From the NCBI RefSeq assembly GCF_008580665.1, contig NZ_BKDJ01000001.1, forward strand, positions 124,001 to 188,000: DNA of 64,000 nt, in the 5' to 3' direction. The notes under the pieces are model-generated. The model saw only the letters and a program-made list of their open reading frames with translations, had not been told where the DNA came from and made no database searches. Positions 41,896 to 51,802 of the stretch are shown piece by piece. This DNA is from Zafaria cholistanensis. Lineage in GTDB: Bacteria > Actinomycetota > Actinomycetes > Actinomycetales > Micrococcaceae. The position numbers and the translations under genes were made by a program. Position 1 is the stretch's first letter; each line of letters opens with the position of its first letter.

Positions 41896-42780
41896 GGGCC
41901 TGTCCTGTGAATCATCGGAGCCACAGGACGATGGCGGCGATGATGAGTTCGGAGCGGTAGTAGGGGCAGTCCCTAGACGGCCCGCTTGGCGTAGCGGGTG
42001 GCCAGGTCGCGGAACTGCTTGAGCCGGTTGAAGCAGCGCTCGACCACGTTGCGACCGCGGTATTCGGCCGGGTCAAAAATCCGGCAGGCGGCTGCCCTTG
42101 CTGCCCAAGGCCGCGCGGCTGGCCTTCTGGTCGGAGTGCTCGGGACTGGTGAACCGGATCCACGGGGACCGCAGCGCGGCCCGGGTCGAGGGATGCGAAT
42201 ACGCCTTGTCGGCCAGGACGGCTTCCGGTCTCGACCGGGGCCCTTCCCGGCCGGCCCGACGAACGCGGATCCCGTCCAGCAGCAGGATCAGTTGCGGGTT
42301 GTCCCCGTTCTGGCCGGGGTCAGGACCACGCTCATGGGCATGCCGCGCCCGTCCACGGCCAAGTGGATGTTGCTGCTCAGTCCGCCCCGGGAACGGCCAA
42401 TCCCTTCTCCGTCCACTGCGATGGCCTCGCTTCAAGGGCTTGCACCCCCCTTTTTCCTGGCCCGGCCGCGTGCTGGTGGGCCCGGGCAATGGTCGAATCG
42501 ATGCTCAGGATCCATTCGACCTCCCCAACGGCGTCGTCCTTGACGACCGCCTCGTCCAGGATCTTCTGCCAGGTGCCGTCCAGGGTTCACTTGCGCAGCC
42601 GTTCGTGGGCGGTCTTCCACGGCCCGTACCTCTCGGGCAGGTCCCTCCAAGGGGCCCCGGTGCGCAGCTTGAACAGGATCGCGTTGATCACCTGCCGGTG
42701 GTTCCGCCACTGCCCGCCCCGCCCGGAAGCGGGCAACAGGGGTTCAATCCTCGACCACGCCTTCTCCGGCGATAAGGAGT
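41896..42780 (-). pseudogene. IS5-family transposase remnant
   Basis: Read on the minus strand in shifting frames: WSRIEPLLPASGRGGQWRNH and INAILFKLRTGAPWRDLPER at the start, IDSTIARAHQHAAGARKKGG, GIGRSRGGLSSNIHLAVDGR and RGRNVVERCFNRLKQFRDLA near the end. These are IS5-type DDE transposase blocks. Several frameshifts and stops (for example after the ERLRK block near 42590) make it inactive. No matching pair of terminal repeats was found, so the ends are approximate. Confidence 0.85.
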
Positions 42781-42850
42781 AGTTAGCGCGTGCGCTAGGA
42801 TAGTTCGGGTTTCAAGCTGATCCCCAAACCGTATTCCTCTGGGGGGATTT

Positions 42851-43906
42851 GTGCGCCTTTCTGAAACGTTTGACCCTAGAGCCAATTCGTTGAATCTGGT
42901 TCGTCTGGTTCTGTCGGTAACGGTCATCGTCTGGCATTCCTACCTGATAGGTGGCTTCACTCGCCCGCTGGCCCCTGTCGTACAGTTGCTCTCGCAGGCG
43001 ACAGTTGACGGGTTTTTTGCCATCTCTGGATTTCTGCTGATCCGTAGCTGGGTCTGCCGGCCGTACGTGTGGTCGTACCTGTATGCGCGGTGCCTCCGGA
43101 TCTTCCCTGCGTTCTGGGTTTGTCTTGCAGTCACGGCTTTCGTCCTAGCCCCAGTGAGCACGATCTTGGCTGGGGGAACGTTGCAAGATATTTGGGGGGG
43201 CGCTTTTCGGTATTTCACCTCCAACGTCGCCTTGTGGATCGCTCAAAACCATATGCCCGGAACGCTTGAGTCTGTGCCCTTTAGCGGAATCTGGAACGGC
43301 TCTCTGTGGACGTTGTTCTGGGAGTTCCTTTGCTACTTGGTACTTCTCGCCATGGGGCTCGTGGGGTTGTTGCGGCGGAAGCGTACCGTCGTAGCAGCCT
43401 TCGGGTTGCTTTGGATGGGTAGCATCGCGGACGTGTTTCTCGCCGTCGAAAGCCAGGCGCTACACAACGTGTTTCGGTTCGGGCTGATGTTCACGGCAGG
43501 GATGATCCTTTACATGTTTAGAGACCGGATCATCGTGTCTTGGGCATGGATCGCAATTGCCGCACTAATCGTCGGGACGTCGTCCCTGCTCCCGGAGTAT
43601 CGGCTTATCGCCGCGATTCCCCTCGCTTACCTGTGCATCGCTTTGGGGGTGATGGTCAAAGGGCCGCAACTCCGATTGAAGAATGATTTGTCCTATGGGT
43701 TCTATATCTACGCCTTCCCGATGCAGCAACTGCTGGCAACAGTTGGTCTTACTTCAGCAGGGCTGGGAGTGTTCATGCTCAGCTCGATCCTTGCGACTTT
43801 CCCCTTGGCCGCCGCAAGTTGGTTCCTGATCGAGCGTCCCACACTGAGGCTCAAGACCGCTTCGGCCCACCTGACAGTTTCTCCTGCTAGCAGTTCAGTC
43901 AAATAG
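42851..43906 (+). CDS. Membrane acyltransferase (acyltransferase-3 family), second copy
   Basis: 351 residues from GTG 42851, with GGGGGG 4 bases upstream. About ten membrane segments: PRANSLNLVRLVLSVTVIVW with the His in WHSYLIGG, QATVDGFFAISGFLLIRSW, LYARCLRIFPAFWVCLA and GSLWTLFWEFLCYLVLL. It is a different subfamily from 38899-39990 (closer to exopolysaccharide acyltransferases such as ExoZ). Open throughout despite lying between IS remnants. A TAGGAT -10 candidate lies at 42796-42801. Confidence 0.9.
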   Translation: MRLSETFDPRANSLNLVRLVLSVTVIVWHSYLIGGFTRPLAPVVQLLSQATVDGFFAISGFLLIRSWVCRPYVWSYLYARCLRIFPAFWVCLAVTAFVLAPVSTILAGGTLQDIWGGAFRYFTSNVALWIAQNHMPGTLESVPFSGIWNGSLWTLFWEFLCYLVLLAMGLVGLLRRKRTVVAAFGLLWMGSIADVFLAVESQALHNVFRFGLMFTAGMILYMFRDRIIVSWAWIAIAALIVGTSSLLPEYRLIAAIPLAYLCIALGVMVKGPQLRLKNDLSYGFYIYAFPMQQLLATVGLTSAGLGVFMLSSILATFPLAAASWFLIERPTLRLKTASAHLTVSPASSSVK

Positions 43907-43946
43907 GAAAAACTGTGACTCTACGAGCGGGCTTAGACGAGCCGCG

Positions 43947-45283
43947 GGGAGTGTCAGATTAACGGTGGGTTTGGCCTGGCGCATGGTTAGTTGATTCGTC
44001 CCTCGAACGCGATGGCGAACGGGTTCAGCGCGGGCTTCCACCTCGTGGCCCACCGTGTCCTGCCGCGCCCTGTAGGGTCAAGGGAACGGGTCACAAGGTA
44101 GAGGCACTTCAGCGCCGCGGCGTCGTTGGGAAAGTGACCCCAGGCCCTGACGGCGCGCCGGTAGCGGGCGTTGAGGGACTCGATGGCGTTGGTGCTGCAG
44201 ATGACCCTACGGATCTCGGCGTCCCAGTTTAGGAACGGGACGAACTGAAGCCCAGGCGCCGTGCCAGAGCTTGGGGATTGCCGGGTATTTGGGACCCCAT
44301 TTGGCCTCAAGTTCAGCGAGGCGCTTCCTAGCTGCGGCCTCGGTCGCCGCGGTGTAGACGGGCCTGAGGTCGCGGGAGAGCTCGTCCCAGTGCTGGCGGG
44401 GAGCGTACTTGAACGTGTTGCGACAGGCGCGATGACGCAGGTCTGCACCGTCGCCCGCTCCCACAGGGTGGTGATCGCCTCCGGAAGACCCTTGAGCCCG
44501 TCGCAGACGGCGATGCACACGTCCTCCACACCGCGGTTCTTGACCTCGGTCAGAACCCCGAGCCAGTACTTGGCGCCCTCGCCGCCATCCCCGGCCCAGA
44601 TCCTTCAGGATGTTCCGTTCCCCGTTCACCGTGACTCCGAGGAGGATATAGAACAGCTTGTTGCGCACCTGCCCGTCCCGGACCTTGGTATGGATGGCAT
44701 CGATGAAGATGACCAGATAGACCCGGTCGAGGGGCCGGTTGGACCACTCCGCCATCTCCTCGGAAACCTTCTCGGTGATCCGGCTGATCGTGTCCTTGGA
44801 AACGGAGGCGCCGTAGACCTCCTCGAAGTGCGCGGCAATCTCTCCGGTGCTCAGGCTGCGCGCCGTAGGGACAGGACGACCTCGTCGATCCCGTCCAGGC
44901 GCCGCTGACGCTTATTGACGATCACCGGCTCGAACGTGCCCCCGCGGTCACGGGGCACCTCGACTTCCACCGGCCCGATCTCGGTCAGGACTGTCTTGGT
45001 CCGGGTCCCGTTGCGCACGTTCGCACCCTCCGCGGACCCGTGCCTCTCGTGGCCGAGATGCTCCGTCAGCTCCGCCTCAAGCTCGGTCTTCGTCAGGCCG
45101 GCCAGCAGCCCGCCCGGGCCCAGCAGACTTACGCCCTGCTCGCGCGCCTGCGCAAGCACCTGCTCCGCGAGTTCCTTCTCATCGATGATTCCCCTGTCAC
45201 AGGATCGATCATCTCCGTGGTTTCCGTCATAGCCGTTCCTTTCGGTCAAGCCACGCCGTTTCCACCGTTTATCGGACACTCCC
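43947..45283 (-). mobile_element. IS256-family element, about 1337 bp, decayed
   Basis: Ends are imperfect inverted repeats: GGGAGTGTCAGATTAACGG at 43947 and, on the minus strand, GGGAGTGTCCGATAAACGG from 45283. The transposase inside runs on the minus strand. The flanking 8-9 bases do not match, so the target duplication is lost or one side was deleted. Confidence 0.88.
43987..45279 (-). pseudogene. IS256-family transposase, disrupted
   Basis: Recognisable blocks in several frames: VSLLGPGGLLAGLTKTELEA, VEVPRDRGGTFEPVIVNKRQ, LDGIDEVVLSL, RPLDRVYLVIFIDAIHTKVR (DDE Asp), LKGLPEAITTLWERATVQTC and RVICSTNAIESLNARYRRAV, ending FEGRIN at 43987. At least four frameshifts (near 45200, 44850, 44600 and 44440-44210) separate them. 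Mutator-type transposase, no longer functional. Confidence 0.9.
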
Positions 45284-46440
45284 GCGCCCGGTGCGAATGG
45301 CTTGGTTGGACGCCACCCCGAGCACGCCGGCCGCGATGCACGTCAACTGGGTGTCAAGGCTGGAACCGATGTAGAGGGTGCCGTCCACATAGGTCTGCCC
45401 GGGGAATTTCATGAACTCGGAGGTGGGGTTGTACTCGACTGTGACGCGCCGCATGTTGGCTACGTAGATGCGTGGTCCTATGGGCTGGGCGTTGGTTAGC
45501 GCGGTCACGGTGTGGGTAAAGGGGCCCGTGCCGCCGGGATTGCCGGACGCTGTGACGGTTTCCCGCCAGGCGCGTCGGGGCCAATGTAGACCGTCGTTGT
45601 GCCGGTTGGGATGGGGGTGTTCGTCTCCAGTACGGTGTCCCCGATGGTGTGGTCCTTGGTGAGGACGGCGCTTATGTAGGCCGGTCCGAATATAATGCCG
45701 GCCAGCCCCGATTGGATTCGTCCGTCGGACACCTCCCATGCAGTCCAGCGATTACCGGTGGCGGGGCCCTGATCATTTAGGAGGACGTGCCCGGCGTCCA
45801 AGGGTAGTACGTGCTTTTGGGTGCTTTGCCAGCGGTGACGCGCAGCACGGCGGGGTGTCTGCCTGAGGCAGCACCCATCGGTTCCAGGAACAGGGAGGAT
45901 GCCGCGTTGTTCTTGATGCGGTTGTCCGCGAAGCTGAACTGCTCCTTATGGGGGCCGGTGACGGTCGCCGTCTCGCCTTCTACGGACAGGCGCACGCGGT
46001 AGGTGCGCCCATTGAGGAGCCGGTTGGTGTAGTTCAGGACGTAGCCGGGCTGTTTGTCGGTGGACCATGAGCCGCCGGTGAGGAAGTCCACGATAATCTG
46101 CCGGTTGTTCACGGTGAAGTGGACCAGGTTGTCGATCACGTTGTTGGTTGTCGCCAGCGCCAGGACCACATTCAGTTCCGTACCGGTGCGGCGCATCTCG
46201 AACTCCACGTTACGGATCTTCTGCCCGGTGTCCACCCATGCGTAACCGGTGCCATCTGACACCAGCCCGCCGAAGACAATCTTGGGCGGGGTGATGCCGG
46301 TGCCGATCCATGACTATTCGGTCGGTGCCACGCGGGTGGCAATAGAGCCGTCCCGCAACGCCGTGAAGTTGTCCGCGAAGATCAGATCGTCCGGGGCGAT
46401 GGAGGATACGACCTCATCAATTGCTGGGGATAGCTGACAG
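45284..46440 (-). pseudogene. Decayed gene of unknown function, cut by IS256
   Basis: Three frames join into one protein on the minus strand. It starts near SPAIDEVVSSIAPDDLIFAD, has an amber codon at 46314-46316 (before SWIGTGITPPKIVFGGLVSD), and continues through TELNVVLALATTNNVIDNL and TGGSWSTDKQPGYVLNYTNR. A frameshift near 45790 leads to GNRWTAWEVSDGRIQSGLAG and another near 45570 leads to FMKFPGQTYVDGTLYIGSSL. It then runs into the IS256 end at 45283. It reads like a beta-rich, lectin- or tail-fibre-like structural protein, but no family is recognised. The next 238 bases (46441-46678) hold nothing I can name. Confidence 0.65.
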
Positions 46441-46678
46441 TTGGTATGGGCTTCGCGACGAACCGCGGAGATAGGACTATCACGTCATCACGGGAGACAT
46501 GTCGGCCATCCGCGGTTGAAGGCCTCCCTGACCCAACCGAAAGCTCAAACACGATGTACCCGGCCCAAGCTGGGCAGGTTCCCCGGAAAGGTTCCTGATG
46601 AAGCTATGGGGCTACGCAGTCATCCTTCGAGGGGTTATAGCACTCCGAAAGCCCTGAAGCAATCTGCAGGAACGGTTC

Positions 46679-48151
46679 CTAGTAAGCCCCGTCTTTGGCA
46701 AGGACGGCCTTCACGGTACGGGCAAGGATGACCAGATCCTGCATGAGGGACCAGTTTTCTACGTAGTACAGGTCCAGCCGGACGCTGTCCTCCCACGAGA
46801 GGTCAGAGCGGCCACTGACCTGCCATAGGCCGGTGATGCCGGGCTTGACCATCAAGCGCCGGTGGACGTACTTCTCATAGGTGTCCACCTCGGCTGGCAG
46901 GGGAGGACGGGGTCCCACCATGCTCATTTCACCCATCAGCACGTTCCACAGCTGCGGCAACTCGTCGATGCTGTAACGGCGAATAAAGGCCCCGAACCTG
47001 GTAATGCGGGGATCCTCTTTCATCTTGAACAGAACGCCGTTGCCTTCGTTGTCGGCCTGCAGGGCATCCAGTCGCGTCTCCGCGTCCACCACCATCGAGC
47101 GGAACTTGTGCATTCGGAAGGTTTCCCCGTTTTTGCCCACCCGGAACTGGTGGAAGAAAGCGGGTCCGGGGCTGTCCCGCTTGACCATAGTGGCGGTGGC
47201 CAGCAGGACGGGGGAGAGCAACAGCAGGACAATCGACGCACCAAGGATGTCGAAGGCCCGCTTGAACACGGCCCGCATGCCTTCAAGCTTGGGGGTGGAC
47301 ACGTGGATTAGTGGCAGTCCGGCGATGGGTTGGGTGTGGATGCGGGGACCGGCAATATCGGTAAGGGCGGGAGCCATGATCATGCTGATGCCGCGTTCCT
47401 GCAATTCCCAGCCGAGGCTGCGGATGGTCCGCGGCTTGAGGGCAGAGCCGGAGGAGATGGCTATCGCATCCGCCTGATGCTCCTCAATGGAACTCAAGAT
47501 GTGCTCAAGGTCGGCGCTCACGCCAGCCACAGGGATGGGCAACTCCTCTCCGGTGGGCGACTGCGGCAGGAAACCGGGAAGGATGGCGGCGACAGGGAGG
47601 TATCCGGCGGCGGGGTTGCTTGAAAGGTTTTTGTGCAGGTGCGCCACTGCGGAAGGGCCTCCGATCAGCAGCAGCCGCCGGCTCATCTGTCCGTTGGCCC
47701 GCTGGCCCACCAGCCAGCGGCGGATCAGCCACCGTGTACACATCAACATCAGCACGCCCGCCGGCAGTGCGGCGCCAACGTATCCGCGTGCGGTGGGGAT
47801 ATCCAGTGCGTAGGAGAAGATTGCGATGACGCCGAAGAGGTAGAGGGATGCCACGGCGACTCTCTTGTATTCCTCCGGGCCGGTCCCCAGCACCTTGAGG
47901 TCGCGGGTGCCCCAAGCTTCGAGCATGATCCACCAGGCAAAAATAATGAGGGCCGTTACTAACCAGTAGTTTAGGCCAGCCGATCCCTTAAGCGTGACGG
48001 ATGAATCGGTGCCAAACCGCAGGACCTGCGCCAGCGCCATGGATACGGCAATGACCCCACCGTCGCTGAGGCGCAGCGCGCGTGGAAGCCGGTGCTGCCA
48101 GGGCCATGGCGCCGAATGCTCGGTGCGAGTGGCTGGTTCCAAGGTCTGCAA
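46679..48151 (-). CDS. Polyprenyl-phosphate sugar phosphotransferase (WbaP/CpsE type)
   Basis: 490 residues from TTG at 48151, chosen because GGGGGGAAG lies 12 bases upstream; TTG at 48196 is a longer alternative. Four to five N-terminal membrane segments (~25-150) and a CoA-binding-like domain (MSRRLLLIGGPSAVAHLHKN). The C-terminal bacterial sugar transferase domain follows: KRAFDILGASIVLLLLSPVL, FRMHKFRSMVVDAETRLDAL, RYSIDELPQLWNVLMGEMSM, VGPRPPLPAEV and KPGITGLWQVSGRSDLSW. It loads the first sugar-phosphate onto undecaprenyl phosphate and so starts the repeat unit. Last gene of the minus-strand operon. Confidence 0.94.
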   Translation of the reverse strand: MQTLEPATRTEHSAPWPWQHRLPRALRLSDGGVIAVSMALAQVLRFGTDSSVTLKGSAGLNYWLVTALIIFAWWIMLEAWGTRDLKVLGTGPEEYKRVAVASLYLFGVIAIFSYALDIPTARGYVGAALPAGVLMLMCTRWLIRRWLVGQRANGQMSRRLLLIGGPSAVAHLHKNLSSNPAAGYLPVAAILPGFLPQSPTGEELPIPVAGVSADLEHILSSIEEHQADAIAISSGSALKPRTIRSLGWELQERGISMIMAPALTDIAGPRIHTQPIAGLPLIHVSTPKLEGMRAVFKRAFDILGASIVLLLLSPVLLATATMVKRDSPGPAFFHQFRVGKNGETFRMHKFRSMVVDAETRLDALQADNEGNGVLFKMKEDPRITRFGAFIRRYSIDELPQLWNVLMGEMSMVGPRPPLPAEVDTYEKYVHRRLMVKPGITGLWQVSGRSDLSWEDSVRLDLYYVENWSLMQDLVILARTVKAVLAKDGAY

Positions 48152-48256
48152 GGTGTTTCTCTTCCCCCCGAAGAAAATGCTGGGACCGTTTTCCAACGGC
48201 CCGTCAGGGTCGGCCGTTGGCAGACGGCGATGCGCCTGCCGACAGCCGGTGGCCGT

Positions 48257-49588
48257 TTATTTTTGGCCGACGTGCCTGTGCCCGAGTGCGGTGATGTCCC
48301 ACCCGGCATCCTGCCAGACACCCATGTCCAACACGTTGCGTCCGTCGATGAAGCGCTTGCCCCGGACCAGGTCGTCCAGGTCCGTCGGCGCGAGGGCTTT
48401 GAACTCGGCCCATTCGGTCAGCAGGATGACCAAGTCGGCGTCCCGGGCGGCGTCCACGGTGGAATTGACGTAGTTTAACCGCGGGAAACGCTTGGCGGCG
48501 TTGGTGTTGGCCTCGGGGTCGAAGACGTTCACGTCGGCACCAGCGCTGAAGAGCCGGGCGGCCACATCCAGGGCGGGGGAGTCGCGGACGTCGTCGCTGT
48601 CCGGCTTGAAGGCGACGCCGAGCACAGCGATCTTCTTCCCCGCCAGTTCGCCGAGCATGTCCTCGGCCAGGAAGACCACGCGGTCGCGGCGGCGCAGATT
48701 GATTTCATCCACCTCGGAGAGGAACCGCATGGTGCGCTCCAATCCGAGTTCGCTGACCCGTGCCTGGAGGGCGCGGATGTCCTTAGGCAGGCAACCTCCG
48801 CCGAAACCGACACCGGCATTCAGGAAGCGGCGCCCAATGCGGGTGTCATGCCCGATTGCGTCCGCCAAGGTGCGGATGTCCCCGCCCACCGTTTCGGTGA
48901 CCTCGGAGAAAGCGTTGATAAAGGAGATCTTGGTGGCCAGGAAGGCGTTGGCCGCCACCTTGACCAGCTCTGCGGTTTCGAAATCGGTGCTGATGAATGG
49001 GGTATTGGCCGCCAGTGCGGTGGCGTAGACCTCGCGCAGGACGGCCTCGGCATCCGGATTGTCCACACCGACCACTAAACGGTCCGGAGTCAGTGTGTCC
49101 TTGACCGCAAAGCCCTCGCGCAGGAACTCGGGGTTCCACGCGAATCCAACGTCCACCCCGTCGTTCTTGTTCTTGATGACTAGCTGCTGAAGCCGGCGCG
49201 CCGTCCCCACCGGCACGGTGGATTTGCCAACGATCAGCGAGTCCTTGGTGATGTGCCGGGCCAGCGAGAGTGTTGCGGCATCGACGTAGGTGAGGTCCGC
49301 GGCGTTGTCCCCGGCCTTTTGCGGGGTGCCGACGCCGATAAAGTGCACGTCCGCCCAGGCACCCACCTCCTCGTAGGAGGTGGTGAAGCGCAGCCGGCCC
49401 GAAGCGATGTGCTTGAGCAGCAGTTCCGGCAGGCCCGGTTCGTGGAACGGGAGTTCGCCGCGGGAAAGGCAATCGATCTTGGCCTGGTCAACGTCCAGCC
49501 CCAGGACCTCGAAGCCCAACTCGGCCATGCAGGCCGCGTGGGTGGCGCCGAGATAACCGGTCCCGATAACGGAAATGCGCAATGACAC
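48257..49588 (-). CDS. UDP-glucose/GDP-mannose-type 6-dehydrogenase
   Basis: 443 residues from GTG at 49588, with GGGGG-AAGCAAC before it. NAD-binding MSLRISVIGTGYLGATHAAC; VGKSTVPVGTARRLQQLVIK; FAWNPEFLREGFAVKDTLTP; catalytic Cys in NAGVGFGGGCLPKDIRAL; C-terminal GVAFKPDSDDVRDSPALDVA. Most likely UDP-glucose 6-dehydrogenase giving UDP-glucuronate for the polymer, using UDP-glucose from GalU; GDP-mannose as substrate cannot be excluded. Confidence 0.93.
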   Translation of the reverse strand: MSLRISVIGTGYLGATHAACMAELGFEVLGLDVDQAKIDCLSRGELPFHEPGLPELLLKHIASGRLRFTTSYEEVGAWADVHFIGVGTPQKAGDNAADLTYVDAATLSLARHITKDSLIVGKSTVPVGTARRLQQLVIKNKNDGVDVGFAWNPEFLREGFAVKDTLTPDRLVVGVDNPDAEAVLREVYATALAANTPFISTDFETAELVKVAANAFLATKISFINAFSEVTETVGGDIRTLADAIGHDTRIGRRFLNAGVGFGGGCLPKDIRALQARVSELGLERTMRFLSEVDEINLRRRDRVVFLAEDMLGELAGKKIAVLGVAFKPDSDDVRDSPALDVAARLFSAGADVNVFDPEANTNAAKRFPRLNYVNSTVDAARDADLVILLTEWAEFKALAPTDLDDLVRGKRFIDGRNVLDMGVWQDAGWDITALGHRHVGQK

Positions 49589-49714
49589 GTTGCTTCCCCC
49601 TGTGGATTGTCGTGCGAGCTGTGCCGGCCGAAACGAGACTTTTCCGTCCGTACCGCTAGGTTATCCGGTGAGGCGGATGCGGGTGGCACGCGGACGCCGC
49701 GCGCCACCCGCATA

Positions 49715-50686
49715 TTACGCCCTGAAGGAATCCCGGTGAGCCCGGAACCAGGCAACCGTTTCTTCGATGCCTTCGCGCAAACCGATCTGGGCCTTCCAGC
49801 CGGCTTCAGTGAGCCTGCTGACATCCATCAGCTTCCGGGGGGTGCCGTCCGGCTTGGAGGCATCCCATTCGATGGCTCCGGTGTAGCCGACGGCAGCGGC
49901 CACGATCTCGGCGACTTCCCTGATGCTTACGTCGGTGCCGACGCCCACGTTGACCTGCTCCGGGCCGTCGTAATTCTCCAGCAGGAACAGGCACGCGGAG
50001 GCCATGTCATTCACGTGGAGGAACTCGCGCAGCGGGGAGCCCGTGCCCCAGTTCACCACAGTGTCGACGCCGTCCTGGACGGCCTCGTCATAGCGGCGGA
50101 TGAGCGCCGGCAGCACGTGGGAGCCGGTGGGGGAGAAGTTGTCGCCCGGGCCGTACAGGTTGGTCGGCATCGCGGAGATCCACGCCTTGCCGTACTGCCG
50201 GCGGACGGCCTGGACCTGGAGGATGCCGGCGATTTTGGCGATTGCGTAGGCGTCGTTGGTGGGTTCCAGGTGCCCGGTGAGCAGGTATTCCTCCTTCAGC
50301 GGCTGCGGGGCCAGTTTCGGGTAGATGCAGGAGGAACCGAGGAACAGCAGGCGCTCCACCCCGTGCTCAAGTGCGGCATCCATGGTGTTGAGCTGGATCT
50401 GCAGGTTTTCGCTGAGGAAGTCCACCGGGTAGGTGTTGTTGGCCAGGATGCCGCCGACCTTCGCCGCGGCCAGCACCACGTAGCGCGGCTTCTCCCGGGC
50501 GAAGAATTCGAAGACCGCGACGCGGTCCTTCAGGTCCAGCTCGGCGGAGGTGCGGCCGACGATGTTGGTGAAGCCTTCGGCCTCCAGCTTGCGCCAGATG
50601 GCGGAGCCGACCAGTCCGCGGTGGCCTGCGACGTAGATCTTGGCGTCGCGCTCCAGCGGGCGCGCGGTGAACTCGACGTTCTCCAC
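49715..50686 (-). CDS. fcl: GDP-L-fucose synthase
   Basis: 323 residues from GTG at 50686, 3 bases after gmd. Short-chain dehydrogenase of the epimerase/reductase type: [40 protein letters not shown]; active-site [20 protein letters not shown] and Tyr-Lys in [31 protein letters not shown]. It converts the 4-keto-6-deoxymannose product of Gmd to GDP-L-fucose. Strong pairing with gmd. Confidence 0.96.
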   Translation of the reverse strand: MENVEFTARPLERDAKIYVAGHRGLVGSAIWRKLEAEGFTNIVGRTSAELDLKDRVAVFEFFAREKPRYVVLAAAKVGGILANNTYPVDFLSENLQIQLNTMDAALEHGVERLLFLGSSCIYPKLAPQPLKEEYLLTGHLEPTNDAYAIAKIAGILQVQAVRRQYGKAWISAMPTNLYGPGDNFSPTGSHVLPALIRRYDEAVQDGVDTVVNWGTGSPLREFLHVNDMASACLFLLENYDGPEQVNVGVGTDVSIREVAEIVAAAVGYTGAIEWDASKPDGTPRKLMDVSRLTEAGWKAQIGLREGIEETVAWFRAHRDSFRA

Positions 50687-50689
50687 AGC

Positions 50690-51739
50690 TTAGGCCCCTG
50701 CGACCAGGAGGCTGCTGTTCCAGCTCTTGAGGTTCACGGTGTCGATCCAGTGGGTGCCGGCGTTCTTGAGGGCTTCGATGTCAGCATCGACCATGATGCG
50801 GGCCAGTTCCGGGGTCTTGACGGTCGGCTCCCAGCCGAGCTTGTCCTTCGCCTTGGAGTAGTCGCCGATCAGCGCATCGACCTCGGTGGGGCGCAGGTAG
50901 CGCTCGTCGAAGCGGACGTAGTCTTCCCAGTTCAGCCCGACGTGCTCGAAGGAGTACTGCAGGAAGTCCTTGACGGTGTAGCCGGCGTTGGTGGCGAGCA
51001 CGAAGTCCTCGGGCTCGTCGACCTGGAGCATGCGCCACATGCCTTCGACGTACTCGGCGGCGTAGCCCCAGTCGCGCACGGCGTCCAGGTTGCCCATGTA
51101 GAGCTCCTGCTGCTTGCCGGCCTTGATGGCGGCGACGGCGCGGGTGATCTTGCGGGTCACAAAGGTCTCGCCACGACGGGGGGACTCGTGGTTAAACAGG
51201 ATGCCGTTGACGGCGAACATCCCGTAGGCCTCGCGGTAGTTCTTGGTCACCCAGTAGCTGTAGACCTTGGCAGCACCGTAAGGGGAGCGCGGGTAAAACG
51301 GGGTTTCCTCATCCTGCGGCGGCGGGGTGGCACCGAACATCTCTGAGGAGGACGCCTGGTAGAAGCGGGCATTCACATTGGCCATGCGCATGGCCTCAAG
51401 AAGCCGAATGCTGCCCATGCCCGTGGTGTTGCCGGTGTGCTCGGGCTCGTCGAAGGACACCCGCACGTGGGACTGAGCGGCAAGGTTGTAGACCTCATCA
51501 GGGTTAATCTGGGCCAGCAGCGTCACAAGACGGGCACCGTCAGCAAGGTCGCCGTAGTGCAGGAACAGCTTCGCGCCCTCCTGGTGCGGGTCGACGTACA
51601 TGTGGTCGATGCGGGCCGTGTTGAACGTCGAGGCTCGCCGGATCAGACCATGTACCTCGTAGCCCTTGCTGAGCAGTAGCTCCGCAAGGTAGGAGCCATC
51701 TTGGCCCGTGATTCCCGTAATAAGAGCTTTCTTGGCCAA
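50690..51739 (-). CDS. gmd: GDP-mannose 4,6-dehydratase
   Basis: 349 residues from TTG at 51739, with GGGGG 4 bases upstream; ATG at 51784 is a longer alternative. [74 protein letters not shown]; Tyr-Lys in [33 protein letters not shown]. First committed step from GDP-mannose to GDP-L-fucose. No mannose-1-phosphate guanylyltransferase lies in the window, so GDP-mannose must come from elsewhere. Confidence 0.97.
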   Translation of the reverse strand: MAKKALITGITGQDGSYLAELLLSKGYEVHGLIRRASTFNTARIDHMYVDPHQEGAKLFLHYGDLADGARLVTLLAQINPDEVYNLAAQSHVRVSFDEPEHTGNTTGMGSIRLLEAMRMANVNARFYQASSSEMFGATPPPQDEETPFYPRSPYGAAKVYSYWVTKNYREAYGMFAVNGILFNHESPRRGETFVTRKITRAVAAIKAGKQQELYMGNLDAVRDWGYAAEYVEGMWRMLQVDEPEDFVLATNAGYTVKDFLQYSFEHVGLNWEDYVRFDERYLRPTEVDALIGDYSKAKDKLGWEPTVKTPELARIMVDADIEALKNAGTHWIDTVNLKSWNSSLLVAGA

Positions 51740-51802
51740 GTTTCCCCCTGTGTGAATAATTTTACAGACAGCTGTCGCGGTCATCCCGCGGTCAATTAAT
51801 CC

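Noticed and set aside
43939-45292. 8-9 bp target duplication for the IS256 element
   Set aside because: The flanks (GAGCCGCG and GCGCCCGG) do not match.
46441-46678. A possible gene upstream of the decayed ORF
   Set aside because: Only short frames with mixed codon use; an open frame at 46441-46731 shows no domain and runs into the phosphotransferase gene.
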